Shown here: positions 41,600-54,751 of the stretch, in pieces
How the letters are laid out: each line of letters opens with the position of its first letter
How positions within the stretch are numbered: the stretch's first letter is position 1
NCBI RefSeq assembly: GCF_027596085.1
Contig: NC_072458.1
Coordinates: forward strand, 21,435,814 to 21,499,813
From: Anoplopoma fimbria
Taxonomy: Eukaryota; Chordata; Actinopteri; Perciformes; Anoplopomatidae
Reading direction: 5' to 3'
Length of the DNA: 64,000 nt
The notes under the pieces: generated by a model
The model's database searches: none
Told to the model about the DNA's origin: nothing
The model's input: the letters and a program-made list of their open reading frames with translations, nothing else
Program-made: the position numbers and the translations under genes

Positions 41600-44140
41600 T
41601 AAACATAATAATTTAAATATATTTAAATTATATTAATTTAAATATATTTAGTAGACTTTGTACACCAGATTATGGGAATGACTCCCAAGAGAGCAACGTG
41701 GTAAGAATTGATTTGTTTCTGTTTGCGTTACACTTTCTCTAATTCCCAAACATTTAAGACTCTTTACAACCGAGACAAATACAAAGAAGTAAAACAATAT
41801 CAGAATTATCTTTTTTAACCTGCAGCCTAAATACCTGTTTGGGAGTGTTTTTCCCCAGTTATTCCGTGTTGTTTTATGTTTTCTGTGTATAGAAAGAAAT
41901 GATTAAAAGTGAATAAAGAATACAAGATTACAGCTAACAGAGGGATTGGGACATTAAGACAGATGCTTTCAAGGACTGGACAGAAGATTATGTCAATAAT
42001 CTCCCCAGTCACGGGAACTAGATTGAGAGAGAGAGAGATTGACATGATATAGACAGCGAGGCAGAGATCAACTGGGATTGCAGGTCATTAAGCAGTATGT
42101 GAAAAGTAATTAAAAATGTGAATTAAATAGAATTATTCAACAGTGTATGCTAGATGAGTCCCTCTCACCTGTCTGAGGTGAAATAGTTCAACCTATAGAA
42201 CCTGAAGGGGTTAAATCTTCTATCTATTCATTGTGTATCCGTCATGTTCGTTCTAACAACTAACACGTGAATTTGTTCATTTTATTTTGAAAATTGATGT
42301 TGCAGCTTCTTATTCCCATTTATGAGTTTAAGTAATTTCCTTTTAAGCACACATATAGAGGACTTATTTGCTTAAAGTCAAAGAAGTTCTACAAGAATGG
42401 TTTCAAGTGTTGTTTTGGGTAAAAACAGGTGATTATTTAATGTTTGGAAGGAATCCACCAAACTAGATTTCCTCTTTGGTGAAATTAATTTGGCTTCACA
42501 ATGAAGTTAACAACAGGCACGCTCCCAGAAAGTGGAACAAGAGATAAAACTAGATCTTCGCATTATGAAACAATGATTATCTTTTATATATTTTGTGATT
42601 GTTTTAGATGAAACAGGCCAACTGGGAACATCTGGAGACTTTGGGAGAAAAGGAAAGGTTGGGCTCTTATTTTTAAGACCAGAACATTGAAATATATCAG
42701 CAGGAGTGAGTTTTTTGCAGAATATGTTCAGATCTTTGACTGTCTAGATGTATTTGTTACATAGATTAAGAGTCCTGGTTGTTCTGGATAATCTACAGAT
42801 CCCACTGTAAAGGCATTTCTCCTAATCAGAGTTGTGGGGTATGTGGATTATCCTTTAGATGACAGTTTTCTAAATGTAATTCCTCCAGATTAACCTGTGA
42901 GAGCAGTCTTACCCTGTATAAACAGGTCACAAAGGATTTTGACTTGAGTACATGTAGACCAGCGTCATTCTCCTCTTAAGGTTGGTGCTGTAAGGAGGAT
43001 AGACTTCTTTTGTGCTATGTTTGGACATGCTTTCAGTAAGAGATGCTATGTTGGTTTCAGACAAGGTTGTACAGACATTCGTGTTTCCCAGAGGATGAAT
43101 CACACAATGTGGGAGGGTCAAACAAACACAGGACTTTCAACCAGTAGACCTGTGTTCGGGTCCCAAGGTATTGATGCGGTATTTTGAAGTCACATTAGTG
43201 ATATTTGTGATGTCTTTTCTGTACCTATGTCACATTTTGCACGTTTTTCTTTGTTTATGTACTTATTTCAAGCCAAACCAAATGTTTTTTCTAAACATAA
43301 CTGAGTGGTTTTCTTGCCTTAATCTAAGTGTTTTTGTTTTCACTATCCTACCAACTGGTTTAGTGTGACAGTAGTGGAGCGTTATTGATGGAATGCATTA
43401 GAAAGTAAAGCCAAGGGACCTGACCAAGCACCAGTGTGTGAACAGTTGGGATAAGAACGTTTTGGAATATACTACGCTGCATAGTTTCATAAGAAGTAGC
43501 TGGAGTCAGTTTTTATTAATGTTAAAGTATTAACTAAAAGCGAAAGAAGAATAAAAGAAGAAGACTACTGTTACCTTAAATTTTATTGCAATTTCATGGT
43601 TTTGATTTATTGAATAAATCGGTGAGGGCCAACATTACATTTTACATGCAGTTGTAAATGGACGGATCTATTCTGCAATGTAAACAGAACATCAAATATG
43701 TACGATTGTACCACATGGATGAATTGGATACTGTAAAAGACACAGAATTAGACAATAGCAACAGTACAGTTACACCTTGATGCCCTTACATGTTGGTCAA
43801 GGTTTTTAGAAAACATCCCAGAGTAAAATGAGAGACTATGCTGCCTAGAAGAGAAAATATTTTTTTTTTCATGGTGATAGCACTCAACTAAAGCACATGA
43901 CATGTTATCATATTAAAATGTGTGCTTGAGTTGCTACAACACACCTGCATGATTACATTATAGCAAGATATGTAAACTAAACACAGACAGTTTCAGAAAG
44001 ACAGTATGTGCTCCATCTATTGCAACTTCAGAGAAGAGAATAACACATTTTATTAAGTCGTTGGAAAGTGTCAATAGGGTGACATGTGTATTAAGGAATA
44101 TTAGCGTCTTCTTCATAGTTTTGAGACGGCAGAGATTTTT
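41600..44140. other. Intergenic DNA with family B and tRNA-like remnants
   Basis: No exon is seen. At about 43080-43340 a tRNA-like box (GTGTTCGGGTCCC) follows GTCAAACAAACACAGGACTT and precedes a degenerate family B body. AATAAA signals for recoverin on the minus strand lie near 44140-44155. Confidence 0.45.
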
Positions 44141-44358
44141 TATTTATTTATTGGACGTACTGTATGATAAAGAAAGCTGTTCAGAAAGTTTGCATAAATA
44201 AGTTACATGTAATAAAACACTGGAGGAGATTCTGCATCTTATTTACTTTTGAGCGTTGGGGCGTATCGTCACAGCTGCTGTGTGTCCACATTTTGTGACG
44301 GTGCAGAGTGAAGGAATAAAGTGGGAACCACAGGTGCAATGAAGAAACTGCAGAGGAG

Positions 44359-47300
44359 TTACTTGGACGGCGTATACTGAATCAAACGAAGAGCGTCTTC
44401 ATTCTCCAACACTCCCTGGATGAACTCTCCCTCTGCCACTCGTTCTGGGGGAGAAAAGGAATGGAAGAAGAAAAAGAAAAAGTTGAGATCAGATCATTGA
44501 AATTAAATCAAATGAAAGCCACTCCTTAAAGGTTAAAATGGAAAAAAAGCTTAGAGCAAACTGATTTGCAGCATTTAATATTGTAAACAGATGAAGTCAA
44601 AATCACTTGGTAAAATTAATTTGATAACTCCAGTGTTTTTCTTATAGACGTTTGATTGAATACTGCTTGAAGATGTGAAGAGAGCCTCGTCAGCCAGTAG
44701 AAACAGTGTTTTTGCTATGCATCGCATGTTGAGAATGGAAAATTAAGGGGTCATTATTCTAGTGCAATGCTATATTAATGAACATATTATGTAATTGTGT
44801 GTCTCTTTGCAGATGATGTATGTCGCTTTATAGTTGTTTTGTTTCTCTTTGTGATCATTTTGTGTCTCTTTGAAGTTGTTTTGTGTCTTCTTGTGGTAAT
44901 AGTGTGTCTCTTTGCAGATGATGTATGTCGCTTTATAGTTGTTTTGTGTCTCTCCGGGATCATTTTGGGGTCCTGATAGGCATGTTATCAATCAATGCCT
45001 ATAATCCCATTCTGTGAAGTATTACTCTACACTCTACACTGGACTATAAACAGGTGGTTGGACTTTTATTTATGTATTAAGCCGAGACAGAGCTGTTAGG
45101 AAGAATAGATCATTTCGGTGACTGACCAAAAGTTGGACAGCGCAAAATCAATTAATTCATGTCTCTATTCAACCTGTTATATCTCACCGGCTTCGCCCTT
45201 ATCAAAGACACTCCAGAGTTTATCTGCCCTCTTCTCAGCTGTGTTTTCATCATCAGCCAGACTAGCCAGCTCATCGTTAGGAATCAGCTTGAAAATTGCC
45301 TGTTAGGGAAAAATAAAACAGAAGACACAAACTTGTCAATAAGAGAGTAGCATTCAATTTACCTCTCTATTTGATAAGAGAGGTATTTAGACAATATGGA
45401 TTCACTTTTCCCAGTCCAACCAATATTAATATTAATATTAATAAAATCTACTGAATTTGAATTTCATGAGGAACCAATCTAACCAATATCCTCTTCATTG
45501 TCACCCATTTTGTCACATCTAAGAGCTAATCATGTGTCCATTGACAGAAACAGCAACAAACTGTTGTAGTGCGATGGATTAACCAACAAACTTCTCTTTG
45601 TTCAGTGATTATATGACCTCTAATCTTTAAAATTGAAATCTGGTGGCTATAAATAGGCCTGCAGAGGAAATTAAGATTTCAAAGTCATAAAAAAGTAGTA
45701 TTAGTTGTTATTTATTGCGATACTGTGTTGAGTGGGTTCCTGTCTCTTGTTTAACCTTTATAACTGTGAATAATTTATACAATTTTCTGTGACACCAACA
45801 GATTGGATGTGAAACATTTTACATTTCAACATTTAATAATATAACATAAAGATAAAAAACATATAGATAAAAAAACTATTAAGATTGGCAGTGCAGTAAA
45901 TACTGAAACTACTAACTCACATTTCACATCAATTGCAGGGCATAAAGAAAAGATAACTAAAAGAAAAATGGCCAGGCTGTCAAATCAGTGATAAGTTGTC
46001 TTATTCAGACAATTCATCTTTTGATTAAAGTGTTTTTGAGCCTGGATGAGTCCCAAGAGCAGCTCTTCCTGTAGGGCTCATTAAAGCCTTTATGAAGCTT
46101 TTTACTGACTCATCCAAGCAACATATAAAATAGTACAATATAATGCAATAGTACATTTGTATCAATCTTGTAAATTATGTCTTTCAATTTCTTCTTGTGG
46201 TAATTTGTGAAAAATACCTTTTGTGTTACTTATGTGTTTAATGTGATATAAATATTTGTCTATGTTTGATGTTACTGGCACTGATGTATTGATGTATTGA
46301 TCTTACCCACCATGTCATCTTCTCATTCCACACTAGTCAAATACCAAGTCTTGGTCAATGGCCCTAAGCTTCAAACTATGGCACTTTAGGGACCATCAGC
46401 TTTCGATGTGTCAGTTTCTGTTCTTTACTTGCTTAGTGTCTTTTCAAAATAAACTTCCAAAGTAGGTTTACTTGGTTTTTAGTTTTACTTCGTTAGGTTT
46501 AGACAACAAAAGTAATTGGTTAAGTTTTGGAGAAGATTGTGGTTTGGGTTAAAATAAGCATGTTCGTTACATTAAATAAATATGTGTGTTATGTAACTTA
46601 CATACATTGCCTTCATGGGAAATGAACAGCAGCTTCATAGGAGAAATTCTGTGTTTAACTGACCCATTCAGTTTACGACCTTTCTTATTAAGGGTACTCT
46701 ATCGCTCTTTGTGCAACATCAGTTGCATTAGCCTAAGGTCTAATAATGATACGGATGAGTTTGCATTGGAGTTAGCTGATCCTCGATGAGTCCATATCAG
46801 ATGGGGAGGGCTGCTGACGAAGTGTTGGTATTTAACGAGTTAGGAGGGAAAACAGGTATAGCATGCTGTGCCAAAAATGCATTCCACCGACCTCGGTAAA
46901 ATATCTGTTATCTTTTAAAATTATCAGTGAGAAAATGGCCAAGGCATTTTTAATTTTGTATGTCATGAGAGGAGTATTGTTCAGAAATACATTTAAAATA
47001 AGTTCTGTTAAATTGCCAATATTGACCTTTGTCCAGAAGCCACCAATAGATGCAGTATGTGACAGTCCCAAATGATCCTGTATGCAGATGATACCGTTAT
47101 CTATACCTCATTTAATTTCTGCCGATGCACATTCTCTTAGCAATAGATAGTTTAGACTCCTTACATTGGTTTATTTTCTAATTTGGGTTCTAATTATTAA
47201 CATGTCACATTTCCCTTGATCCAAAATTGTTCATTCTCTTAATTCTAAGTTTATATATATCCTCCTAACCTCACCCCAAAGACCTCTCTAGGCTTAGCCC

Positions 47301-48450
47301 TTAAACCGTTTATCAGCATCAATTAATCAATCAAGTCTAATCTTGTGATTTGAGTTACCTAACAAGGGTAATGCCATGAGATGCAGAATACTTTTCAATG
47401 CTACAGGTAAATTTAGTGACAGGGAAGGCGATGCTATCATTGATTGGTTAGGTGCTGATTGAGATATGGTCAGAAATGAAAAACAAAATGGGAATCTACA
47501 TTTGAAAAGAGTTGCACTCCAGAATAATGCATTATCTTTCCATGAGATTATATGTTTCCCCAAAACATGCTCCTGTGATCTCCATGTATCTATAAAAACT
47601 GTATATATAGCTTATTTCAGAAGTCAAAGCTCATCAATGATGATCTTCCTTATCCTCATGCATTTCACTATCAAACCCATCCACACATGTTTTTCTCTCA
47701 CTTTTCATCAAGACTTTCATCTACCAATCAATTTAACTGTCCATTCCACCAATTTGTTTTAAATAGGTTCCAGTCTCAAAGCATCCAGAGAAACCAACTC
47801 CCACTTAAACCATGTTTAATCACTGGCGAGGTCTGCAAAACCTGCCAATGGCTGTCGTTTGTCTGATAGCCGCTAACAGATCAAGTACAGAACGGTCTAA
47901 TATCAATCTCTATGCAGATGACACTGTTGTTTGTGTTTCATTTTAACTCATAGTACTAAACTGTTCCTTCATGCAATTCCCTCAACATCTGGAAGCCAAA
48001 CAGTTAGCAAACTACAAGAAATGGTTGTTTGCAACGGTACTACACCCTTTCCGTTTCTCTAAAACTCACCGTACAGATTTCCTTGACTTCTGACTTGGTG
48101 ATGTATCCATTCTTGTCCACGTCAAACAGCGAGAAGGCCCACTCCAGTTTCCTGGTGGTCTTGCCTGTTGATGTCATGTGGAGAGCGATGATGTACTCCT
48201 TGAAGTCCAGTGTGCCATCGTCGTTTGTATCAAAGGAACGGAAGACATGCTGGGAGTATGTTTGGGCATCACTTTCTGGGAAGAACTTGCTGTAGATGCT
48301 CTGAAACTCTTCTTTTGAGATGCGCCCTGTTGGACACTGCTTCTTGAAGTTTTCATACCACGTGACAATCTCAGTCTCTGAGAACTTGGTGTTGAGTTTC
48401 AGGTCCTCCAGGATCTCCTTGGACACAGCGCCACTCTTGGTGTTACCCAT
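44359..48450 (-). CDS. rcvrn: Recoverin, complete, 192 aa
   Basis: Three coding exons join in phase on the minus strand: 48070-48450, 45188-45299 and 44359-44444. The start MGNTKSGA is a myristoylation signal. LSKEILEDL-like N-terminus, TKFSETEIVTWYENFKKQCP and FQSIYSKFFPESDAQTYSQH are diagnostic of recoverin. EF1 is crippled by the Cys-Pro pair (CPTGRI). EF2 DTNDDGTLDFKE and EF3 DVDKNGYITKSE look able to bind calcium. EF4 (DKGEAERVAEGEF) lacks ligands. The C-terminus IQYTPSK is shorter than mammalian recoverin (200 aa). Recoverin is the photoreceptor calcium sensor that inhibits rhodopsin kinase when calcium is high. The three-exon structure matches the family. Teleosts have several recoverin paralogs; which one this is cannot be decided here. 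Confidence 0.96.
44785..44970. repeat. Two-unit duplication of ACAAAGAGAC-type minisatellite (recoverin intron 2)
   Basis: TCTCTTTGCAGATGATGTAT with GTCGCTTTATAGTTGTTTTG recurs about 107 bp apart. It is the reverse-complement relative of the array at 28535-29250. Confidence 0.8.
47070..47945 (+). mobile_element. Decayed non-LTR retrotransposon (LINE) fragments with YADD boxes
   Basis: In frame at 47075-47110 the sequence reads ILYADDTVIY and at 47905-47940 NLYADDTVVC, both reverse transcriptase catalytic boxes. Surrounding frames are broken by stops and I cannot rebuild a domain. Two copies about 830 bp apart suggest two insertions or a duplication, within recoverin intron 1. The clade (L2- or Rex1-like) is a guess. 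Confidence 0.55.
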
Positions 48451-48652
48451 TGTTAAGGTGTTGGGGGTGCCTTTGAGTTATATATAAGTGAGAATTTGTG
48501 CTCTTCTAGGGCAAATAGCACACAACTTCAACCTAGGGAGTTGCCTCCTCTACGCTGTCAAAGTGGTTAACAGAAGACTATCTCTGAGGTATGGCTGCAG
48601 TATCCTTCTTGATCCTGGTCGTGGCCTAAAGTTCAGTCCACAGAAGCATATG

Positions 48653-49575
48653 CTGTGAAAAGAGCAGAAGCCGCTTTGTAAGCTCAGTAAGCCAATCAAT
48701 CATAAGTAATACCAGCAAGAGGTGTCACGGACAAGGTTTAACCCAGGTCAAGGCTGGAGTGCTTGTTTATTGACATTTAAAGTGCTTTTGCAATTCTCTA
48801 CCCCTTTGCTATTTTAAAACTAGCAGACTGCATTACTGTACCGATTCCAGGTAGAGTATATTCTATAAGCCAGTAAATGATGTAACCTGACACATTTTGA
48901 CAAGAAAGTAATCTGTGATAATTGATTGCACTTGGACAATCCAGCATAAAAGACTTGAGCACTTTACTATAATGGATAAATTAATCAAGATAAAGAAATG
49001 ATGTCCAGGTCAAAATTAAATGGGAAAATTATCTTTGATGCATTATACGCTAAACTGATTGAAAACAAATGTGCTAAACACACATAAAAACAAATAATTC
49101 ACTATTGGACTATTGGAAAGAATACATGTGGAGAATCCTATGAATTGCTAATTATGTTAAAAAATATTTAATAAGTAATGCTTAACGTTTAAGTCTTTTT
49201 TTGAGCATGGCATCATCATCTAGGTTGTAAAAGTTCCACATGGTACATTATTGTTGATGGTGAACAAACAAGCGCAATTAAATGTGATAAATCAAAAAAC
49301 AACCACAAAAAAATTATAAAAATATCCATTAAAAGTCTTCTCTTCCCTTGTTATGCATCTACAAATCTCACTTGTACCTAGTATAAGATAAAGACTTCAA
49401 ATACTAATAGTTAAAATAGTCTAGAGGTCCATTCGGTTTCTCAAGTCCTCAGGACGTTGATGTTTCATGTTCGTTTTCTTACCTGTGTGAGCAGCTGAGG
49501 AGTCCAGGACAAACAGTGACGATGTGTTTGTGAGCAGCAGAAGAAATCAGCCTCCACTCGTTAAGATAAGTCAAT
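48653..49575 (-). promoter_or_regulatory. Recoverin 5' leader region and probable promoter
   Basis: On the minus strand a donor CTCACACAG/GTAAGA at about 49483 and an acceptor CTTTTCACAG/CATATG near 48653 would define a non-coding first exon at about 49484-49575. A homeobox-like TTTAATTGA lies just upstream of it. The proposal rests on splice signals only. Confidence 0.4.
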
Positions 49576-50127
49576 TAAACGGGATCGCCCTGAGGCGGAG
49601 CCACAGCAGTGACCATGTGAATCCCTGAGCTTCTTCTTCTATTTTTTTACGTAGTCAAGTGGCCAATTCACATCTATCTAGAAGGAGTTTTCACAAAAAG
49701 GTTGTAGAGCAAAAAGAAAAAACATAAAAACAAGAAGCACTACAATTCAGAGGCAAATACTTGATAACTTAAGTTTGTAGTTAATTTGCAGATTGAGTTT
49801 TATAAAAAATACAATCAATTCATTAATTATCATGTGTTATTATATAGGATTAAGACTTTATTGGTCCCCAGGGGGAAGTTATTAAAATTAGCTCAACATT
49901 TAAACTCATGTACACACGAAAGCGTCACTAATTATAATACAATAACATACATTATTATGAGATAGTTTATTCTCAGTACTTTCATTTTTGACACTAAAGT
50001 ATATTTTTATGCAAAATTAAAATGAAGAATGAAGCACTTTTACTTGTAAAAATGTTTTTCTCTTTTGTCAAATATCAAAGTTGAACAGTCGAAAAAAAAA
50101 ATTGAGAGCTTTCACGTCCATTTCTCT

Positions 50128-50408
50128 CTGTTAAATCCATCCATCCATTTTCCGTAACCTGCTTATCCAGTTAAGGGTCACAGGGGTGCTGGAGCCGATC
50201 TCAGCTGTCATTGGGTGAAGGCAGGGTTCACCCTGGACAGGTCGCCAGCCTATCACAGGGCTGACATATAGAGACAGACAACCACTCGGGCAATTTAGAG
50301 TCTTCAATGCACCTAAGCTGCATGTCTTTGGACTGTGGGAGGAAGCCGGAGAACCCGGAGAGAACCCACGCTGACACGGGGAGAACATGCAAACTCCTCA
50401 CAGAAGGT
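50128..50408 (+). mobile_element. L2-type LINE 3' end / derived element
   Basis: A (ATCC)n-like start with ATTTTCCGTAACCTGCTTAT, then GTCGCCAGCCTATCACAGGG, CATGTCTTTGGACTGTGGGA and GAGAACATGCAAACTCCTCA form the very common fish L2-clade LINE tail sequence. It is non-coding in this copy. Confidence 0.8.
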
Positions 50409-50507
50409 TGTCCAGCCAGGTCAGTTGACTTGTTTTAACAGGAGTCAAGCCACAGGGCCATCCTTGTAGTCCAGGTTGCCCCTCTTGCTGTGAGGCGACG
50501 CTACATT

Positions 50508-50805
50508 ACATTACATTACATTACATTACAGTCATTTAGCAGACGCTTTTATCCAAAGCGACTTACAGTCAGTAGTATATTACATATCATTCACCCATTC
50601 ACACACTGATGACAGGCTACCATGCAAGGTGCCACCATCAGACTCTAACTAACATTCATCATCCAGTCCACACCGATGGCAAGCCTTCAGGAGCAACTTG
50701 GGGTTAAGTGTCTTGCCCAAGGACACATCGACTGCCGAAGCCGGGTATCGAACCACCGATCCTCTGATTGGAGAACTACCTTGCTCTCCACTATGCCACA
50801 GCCGC
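50508..50805 (-). mobile_element. tRNA-derived SINE, near full length
   Basis: Read on the minus strand it opens GGGGCGGCTGTGGCATAGTG (A-box region), then GATCGGTGGTTCGATACCCG (B box), a body with AAGACACTTAACCCCAAGTT, the conserved GTAAGTCGCTTTGGATAAAA block, and a (TGTAA)n tail. The B box and pentamer tail identify a Pol III retroposon. Confidence 0.85.
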
Positions 50806-50936
50806 CCCACTACACCACCGTGCAGCCCTCTCTGTTAAATGGTTATATTTAAAGATAGTTATAGTGTCAATATTGCCAGTATTGTCAATTGCTTCAGTGT
50901 ACAAAAACACTGGGTATTATTATTGTGTTTTTATTA

Positions 50937-51165
50937 AGGGGTGGCTGTGGCACATGAGGTAGAGCACTTGACCCACAACCACAAGGTCGGTGGTTCGAAC
51001 CCCTCTACAGGCAACATGCCGAGATCTCCTTGAGCGAGACACCTAACCCCAAAATTGCTCCCCGGGTGCTTCATTGCAGCCCACTGCTCCTCCGGGATGG
51101 GTCAAATGCAGAGAACCGAATTTCCCCATTGTGGGACTAATAAAGGCTTAATTATTATTAAGAGT
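50937..51165 (+). mobile_element. tRNA-derived SINE, full length
   Basis: Head GGGTGGCTGTGGCACATGAG, B box AGGTCGGTGGTTCGAACCCC, then GAGCGAGACACCTAACCCCA, and tail CATTGTGGGACTAATAAAGG with (ATT)n. It shares its tRNA-like head with the SINE at 50508-50805 but has a different body and tail. Confidence 0.88.
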
Positions 51166-52226
51166 TTCCTGATGAGAGTCTCAGGAAAGATGGAGGTTTT
51201 GACATGTGACAGGTTAAAGGTCGGACCAAACCGGACTACAAGGATGTCCCTGCGGCTTGACTCCTGTTTGCGCCTGTGGCTGAAAACAAGTCAACTGACC
51301 TGGCACTGAAACGCTACCTGATTACGAGCCCTCTGCAGGTTTTATCATCATATGTATAAATAAACCAGATCCAGTAAAGTGACAAAGTAAAAGTGAGTCC
51401 TCCCCCAAAACTACCATGGACCTTCATGCAGGCAAAGGTTTAGCAGTTTGAATCCAGCGTGTGCTGGCGAGTGGATTTTAAATGTGATTAAGGGAGAGCT
51501 GACCGCTCATCCACCATCTGCTGCACCTTAAACCAGTCAATACAGAAAGGTCTGAACTCTCCAGGACTCACAGGTCTAGACCGGAGTGGTGTTTACCCTC
51601 TGCCCTCATATCACCTCTATCTTTAATGTATCTCATTCGTTTTAGAGTGGGTTTACTGCTAATTCATCACTCAGAGGTGTAACAGAAACAAAACAATACT
51701 CACATTTTCAGGGTTTTTTCTACCGTAGCTCTTCAGCTAACACAGACAGTAAAAAAACCTCAAATTATAGTGATCTCTTTGCAGCCAGTATGCAACACGA
51801 GAGGCAATTTTTGTGACCATTTTTAATGTACTTATTGGTGCTTTTTTATGTTAAAAGTTGTTAAAGTAACCTGGTGGCAGATTTGATCATGTGCAGGTGC
51901 TTTCATTTCCTGTTTTCTCTCTCCTACGCATTATCAAAAGCATAAAATGTCTAAAATATACATATATTCAAATCAGAAAACAATTGGAGACAATGACAAC
52001 AACAAATCTGTAAAATCTTGTGTTTTACTTGATTTTTTTTGTTGCATTCTATGTTTTGATATATATGTGCATGCAGCTAATAATATTTTTTTACTTTATC
52101 TTTATTATCGTTATTAGTGGTTGGTAGATTTGGACGCAAAGAGGGGGGTCTGTGTTTGGTTTTGTTGATTTTCTGAAAAATTTCCTTTTTTATAATAGTG
52201 GGTTGCATCCCCTTTACCCTGTAGGA

Positions 52227-52575
52227 CAGTGGTTCTCAAATGGGGGTACGTGTACCCCTGGGGGTACGTGAAGGCACTCCAGGGGGTACGTGAGATTTTT
52301 AAAAAATATATTTAAAATTAGCATCCATTCAAAAATCCTTTAAAAATTGTTATTTAATAAATATTCAATAAAATATAAGTGTAAGTTCATAAACTGAATT
52401 TAATGCAACAATGCAATCGTCAGTATTGACAGTTTAATAAATCAGACACTGATGGCAGAGCGCTGTGTATTACATCTTTTATTCAACCAAAAATGCTTTT
52501 CGCTGGTTAGGGGGTACTTGGCTGAAAAAGCATTTCACAGGGGGTACATCACTGAAAAAAGGTTGAGAACCACTG
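52227..52575. mobile_element. Non-autonomous hAT element with perfect 8-bp target duplication
   Basis: The ends CAGTGGTTCTCAA and TTGAGAACCACTG are perfect inverted repeats, and both sides carry CTGTAGGA (52219-52226 and 52576-52583), an 8-bp target duplication typical of hAT transposons. The 349-bp element has no coding frame; GGGGGTACGTG is repeated near the left end. Confidence 0.95.
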
Positions 52576-52889
52576 CTGTAGGAGCATATTGTCCTCCACT
52601 GACATTCAATACCAAAGGTTCTTAATATAATTACTGTGTATATCAATTAAACACCTGGATATTTTTCCAATAATACTTGATTAAACAAAGTGTGTGTCAT
52701 TATATGCCCCTCTAATGTGCATTTGTAGTTTGATCTTTACTCTCCATGATAAAGTAAACAAAACATATTCTTTCAAAGAGCCCACTTGACCTTCTGGCCC
52801 TGTCTCCAAGAAAATGAAGATCCCTTACAGCCAAACAGCATTGCAAATTATGTTTCGAGGGAAAAGTATTTCCTCATGGATTACGTTAG

Positions 52890-53160
52890 CTTTTGATGCA
52901 GCACAATTAAGTTTCGAAGAGTCCACAGTAGTCCACATCGGGAAAAGGTCGATGTGGTGGACGGGTCTCAGAACATGTCCCCTGTTAACAAAGTACTTTG
53001 GTTGCTTTTTTGTTTTGTTTAAATTTCGTTGTAATTTTAGAGCCAAACTATAATGTTTTTGTAATAAACCTAACCAAGTTGTTTTGGGGCATTTCCGTGT
53101 TTTGTTTCAATTTACAACTTTAACAACGTGTTTAAAAACGTTAAAAAACTATGACCGTAA
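52890..53160 (+). repeat. Family B dispersed repeat copy
   Basis: GGTCGATGTGGTGGACGGGT, AACCTAACCAAGTTGTTTTG and AACAACGTGTTTAAAAACGT match the phrases found at 1139-1640 and 43080-43340. Confidence 0.5.
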
Positions 53161-54057
53161 TCCGTGAAAAAATATCTTTCCCTCTAAATATAATTGATTT
53201 TTCGAGTTACATGAGGTGTAATTTTGTCGGAAACAGGAGCGGACAATGATAATGTTTTCAAACTATTCACACTAATCCATCCATCCATCCATAATCCATA
53301 ACTTCTCATCCTTTACACTTGACAATATATGTCTTTAGACTCTAGGCTAACATGTGGAGAACAATCCGAGGTGTGAACTCAGGAACCTTTAACACCGATA
53401 AGATAATGTCACCGAGCAGAGCGACGGCAGACTTCCCTTACACCCACTGCTGTATCTCGGGATGACTATCGAGCAGCATCTAGGCTGCAATAAGCCGCCC
53501 TTTGCAAACCGCTGATCTCTCTTCTGTATTAAATAAAACAACTTAATTCCTCTGCTGACGTGCTGAGGCCGAACTTGTGCACCCGGCCTCCCTCTTGGCA
53601 CCGTCGGCCTGCTGCTCCACAGGTGATTTGGATTTTGCCATCTGGCTGCCGAGGCTTTGTAGAGCTCTGCCAAAAAGGAATCGCAAAATCTATGTCACCT
53701 TCTGAGGGAAATGGATTCTTAAAGGGAAACTATGAAGCTTTAAAACAAAGGAGGAAAAAGATTATCTTTTCCCATGAAAACGATAAAATCACCTTGGCAA
53801 AGCACCGATCATATAATATTAACGGAAAATAGAAAAATATCCTCGCTCCCTTGCTCTCTTGCTCCCTTGCTCCCTTGCTCACTGTAGCCTACATTAAGAT
53901 ATCACCACATGAGATGAGCCCAACAGCTAATTAGCTAGCTAGCTTTACCACAACTATCGGCATCAAAACAGGAAGTTGGTGGTAAAGAAGTAAGATATCA
54001 ACCTCTTACGCTCATCTAAAAACCACAAGAAAAAAACGTAACGTATGAAACAATCGC

Positions 54058-54455
54058 AGACTGTATATAAGAAGTGGATATATTTTTTGTGACGTCATCC
54101 ATTGGTTTGTGGAGTGCTGTTTTGAAGCTTCGAGTTCAGTGTTTTTGGCCGTCACCGTCTTGGATTTTTGCAACCAGTAAACAGAAGTGACGGCTCTGGT
54201 AGAGACCTGTCAATCACCTTGTAGCCCCGCCCCTAAAGCGTATCCTGCTACTAAATGAACATCATGCTGTATTGAAGAAGACTTGAAACTAGAGATTGAG
54301 ACCATAAACTCATGTTTACAATGTTTACTGAGGGAATAAATCAAGAGAGAAGTAGAGTCATTTTCTCATAGACTTCTATACAACCAGAGGAGTCGCCCCC
54401 TGGTGGACATTAGAGAGAATGCCGGTTTTAGGCACTTCAGCATTGGCTTCACATT
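54058..54455 (+). mobile_element. Dispersed repeat family A, copy 4
   Basis: Head TGTATATAAGAAGTGGATAT, TTGGTTTGTGGAGTGCTGTT, GCCGTCACCGTCTTGGATTT, then AGAGACCTGTCAATCACCTT and the near-identical core through GAGTCGCCCCCTGGTGGACA. The segment before the core is internally deleted compared with copies 1 and 2. Confidence 0.78.
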
Positions 54456-54682
54456 TCAGAACCAGAAGTTGCCACCTGATAGCAATATAGATTATTGAGA
54501 CAGTTTGCTGACTTTACGACTGTTACATTACATTTTGGAGTCACAAACCCAACCGTGGAAAAAAACAAACCTTTAGCTGTGTCAATCTCACCTTTAACCC
54601 CCACCCTTGTTTAGACTGAGTTCTAGGAAATAGAATCCTTTAATTGCGAGGAGAGGAGGATTAAAATGGAGGAGAAGAAGGA

Positions 54683-54686
<4 letters not shown>

Positions 54687-54750
<64 letters not shown>
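54687..54750. repeat. (GA)n microsatellite, about 64 bp
   Basis: An uninterrupted AG tract. The Glu/Arg open frame across it and its Leu/Ser antisense frame are artefacts. Confidence 0.97.

Positions 54751-54751
<1 letters not shown>

Noticed and set aside
50990..51005. Functional tRNA gene at the GGTTCGAACCCC B box
   Set aside because: The flanks do not fold as a tRNA acceptor stem; body and tail identify a SINE.
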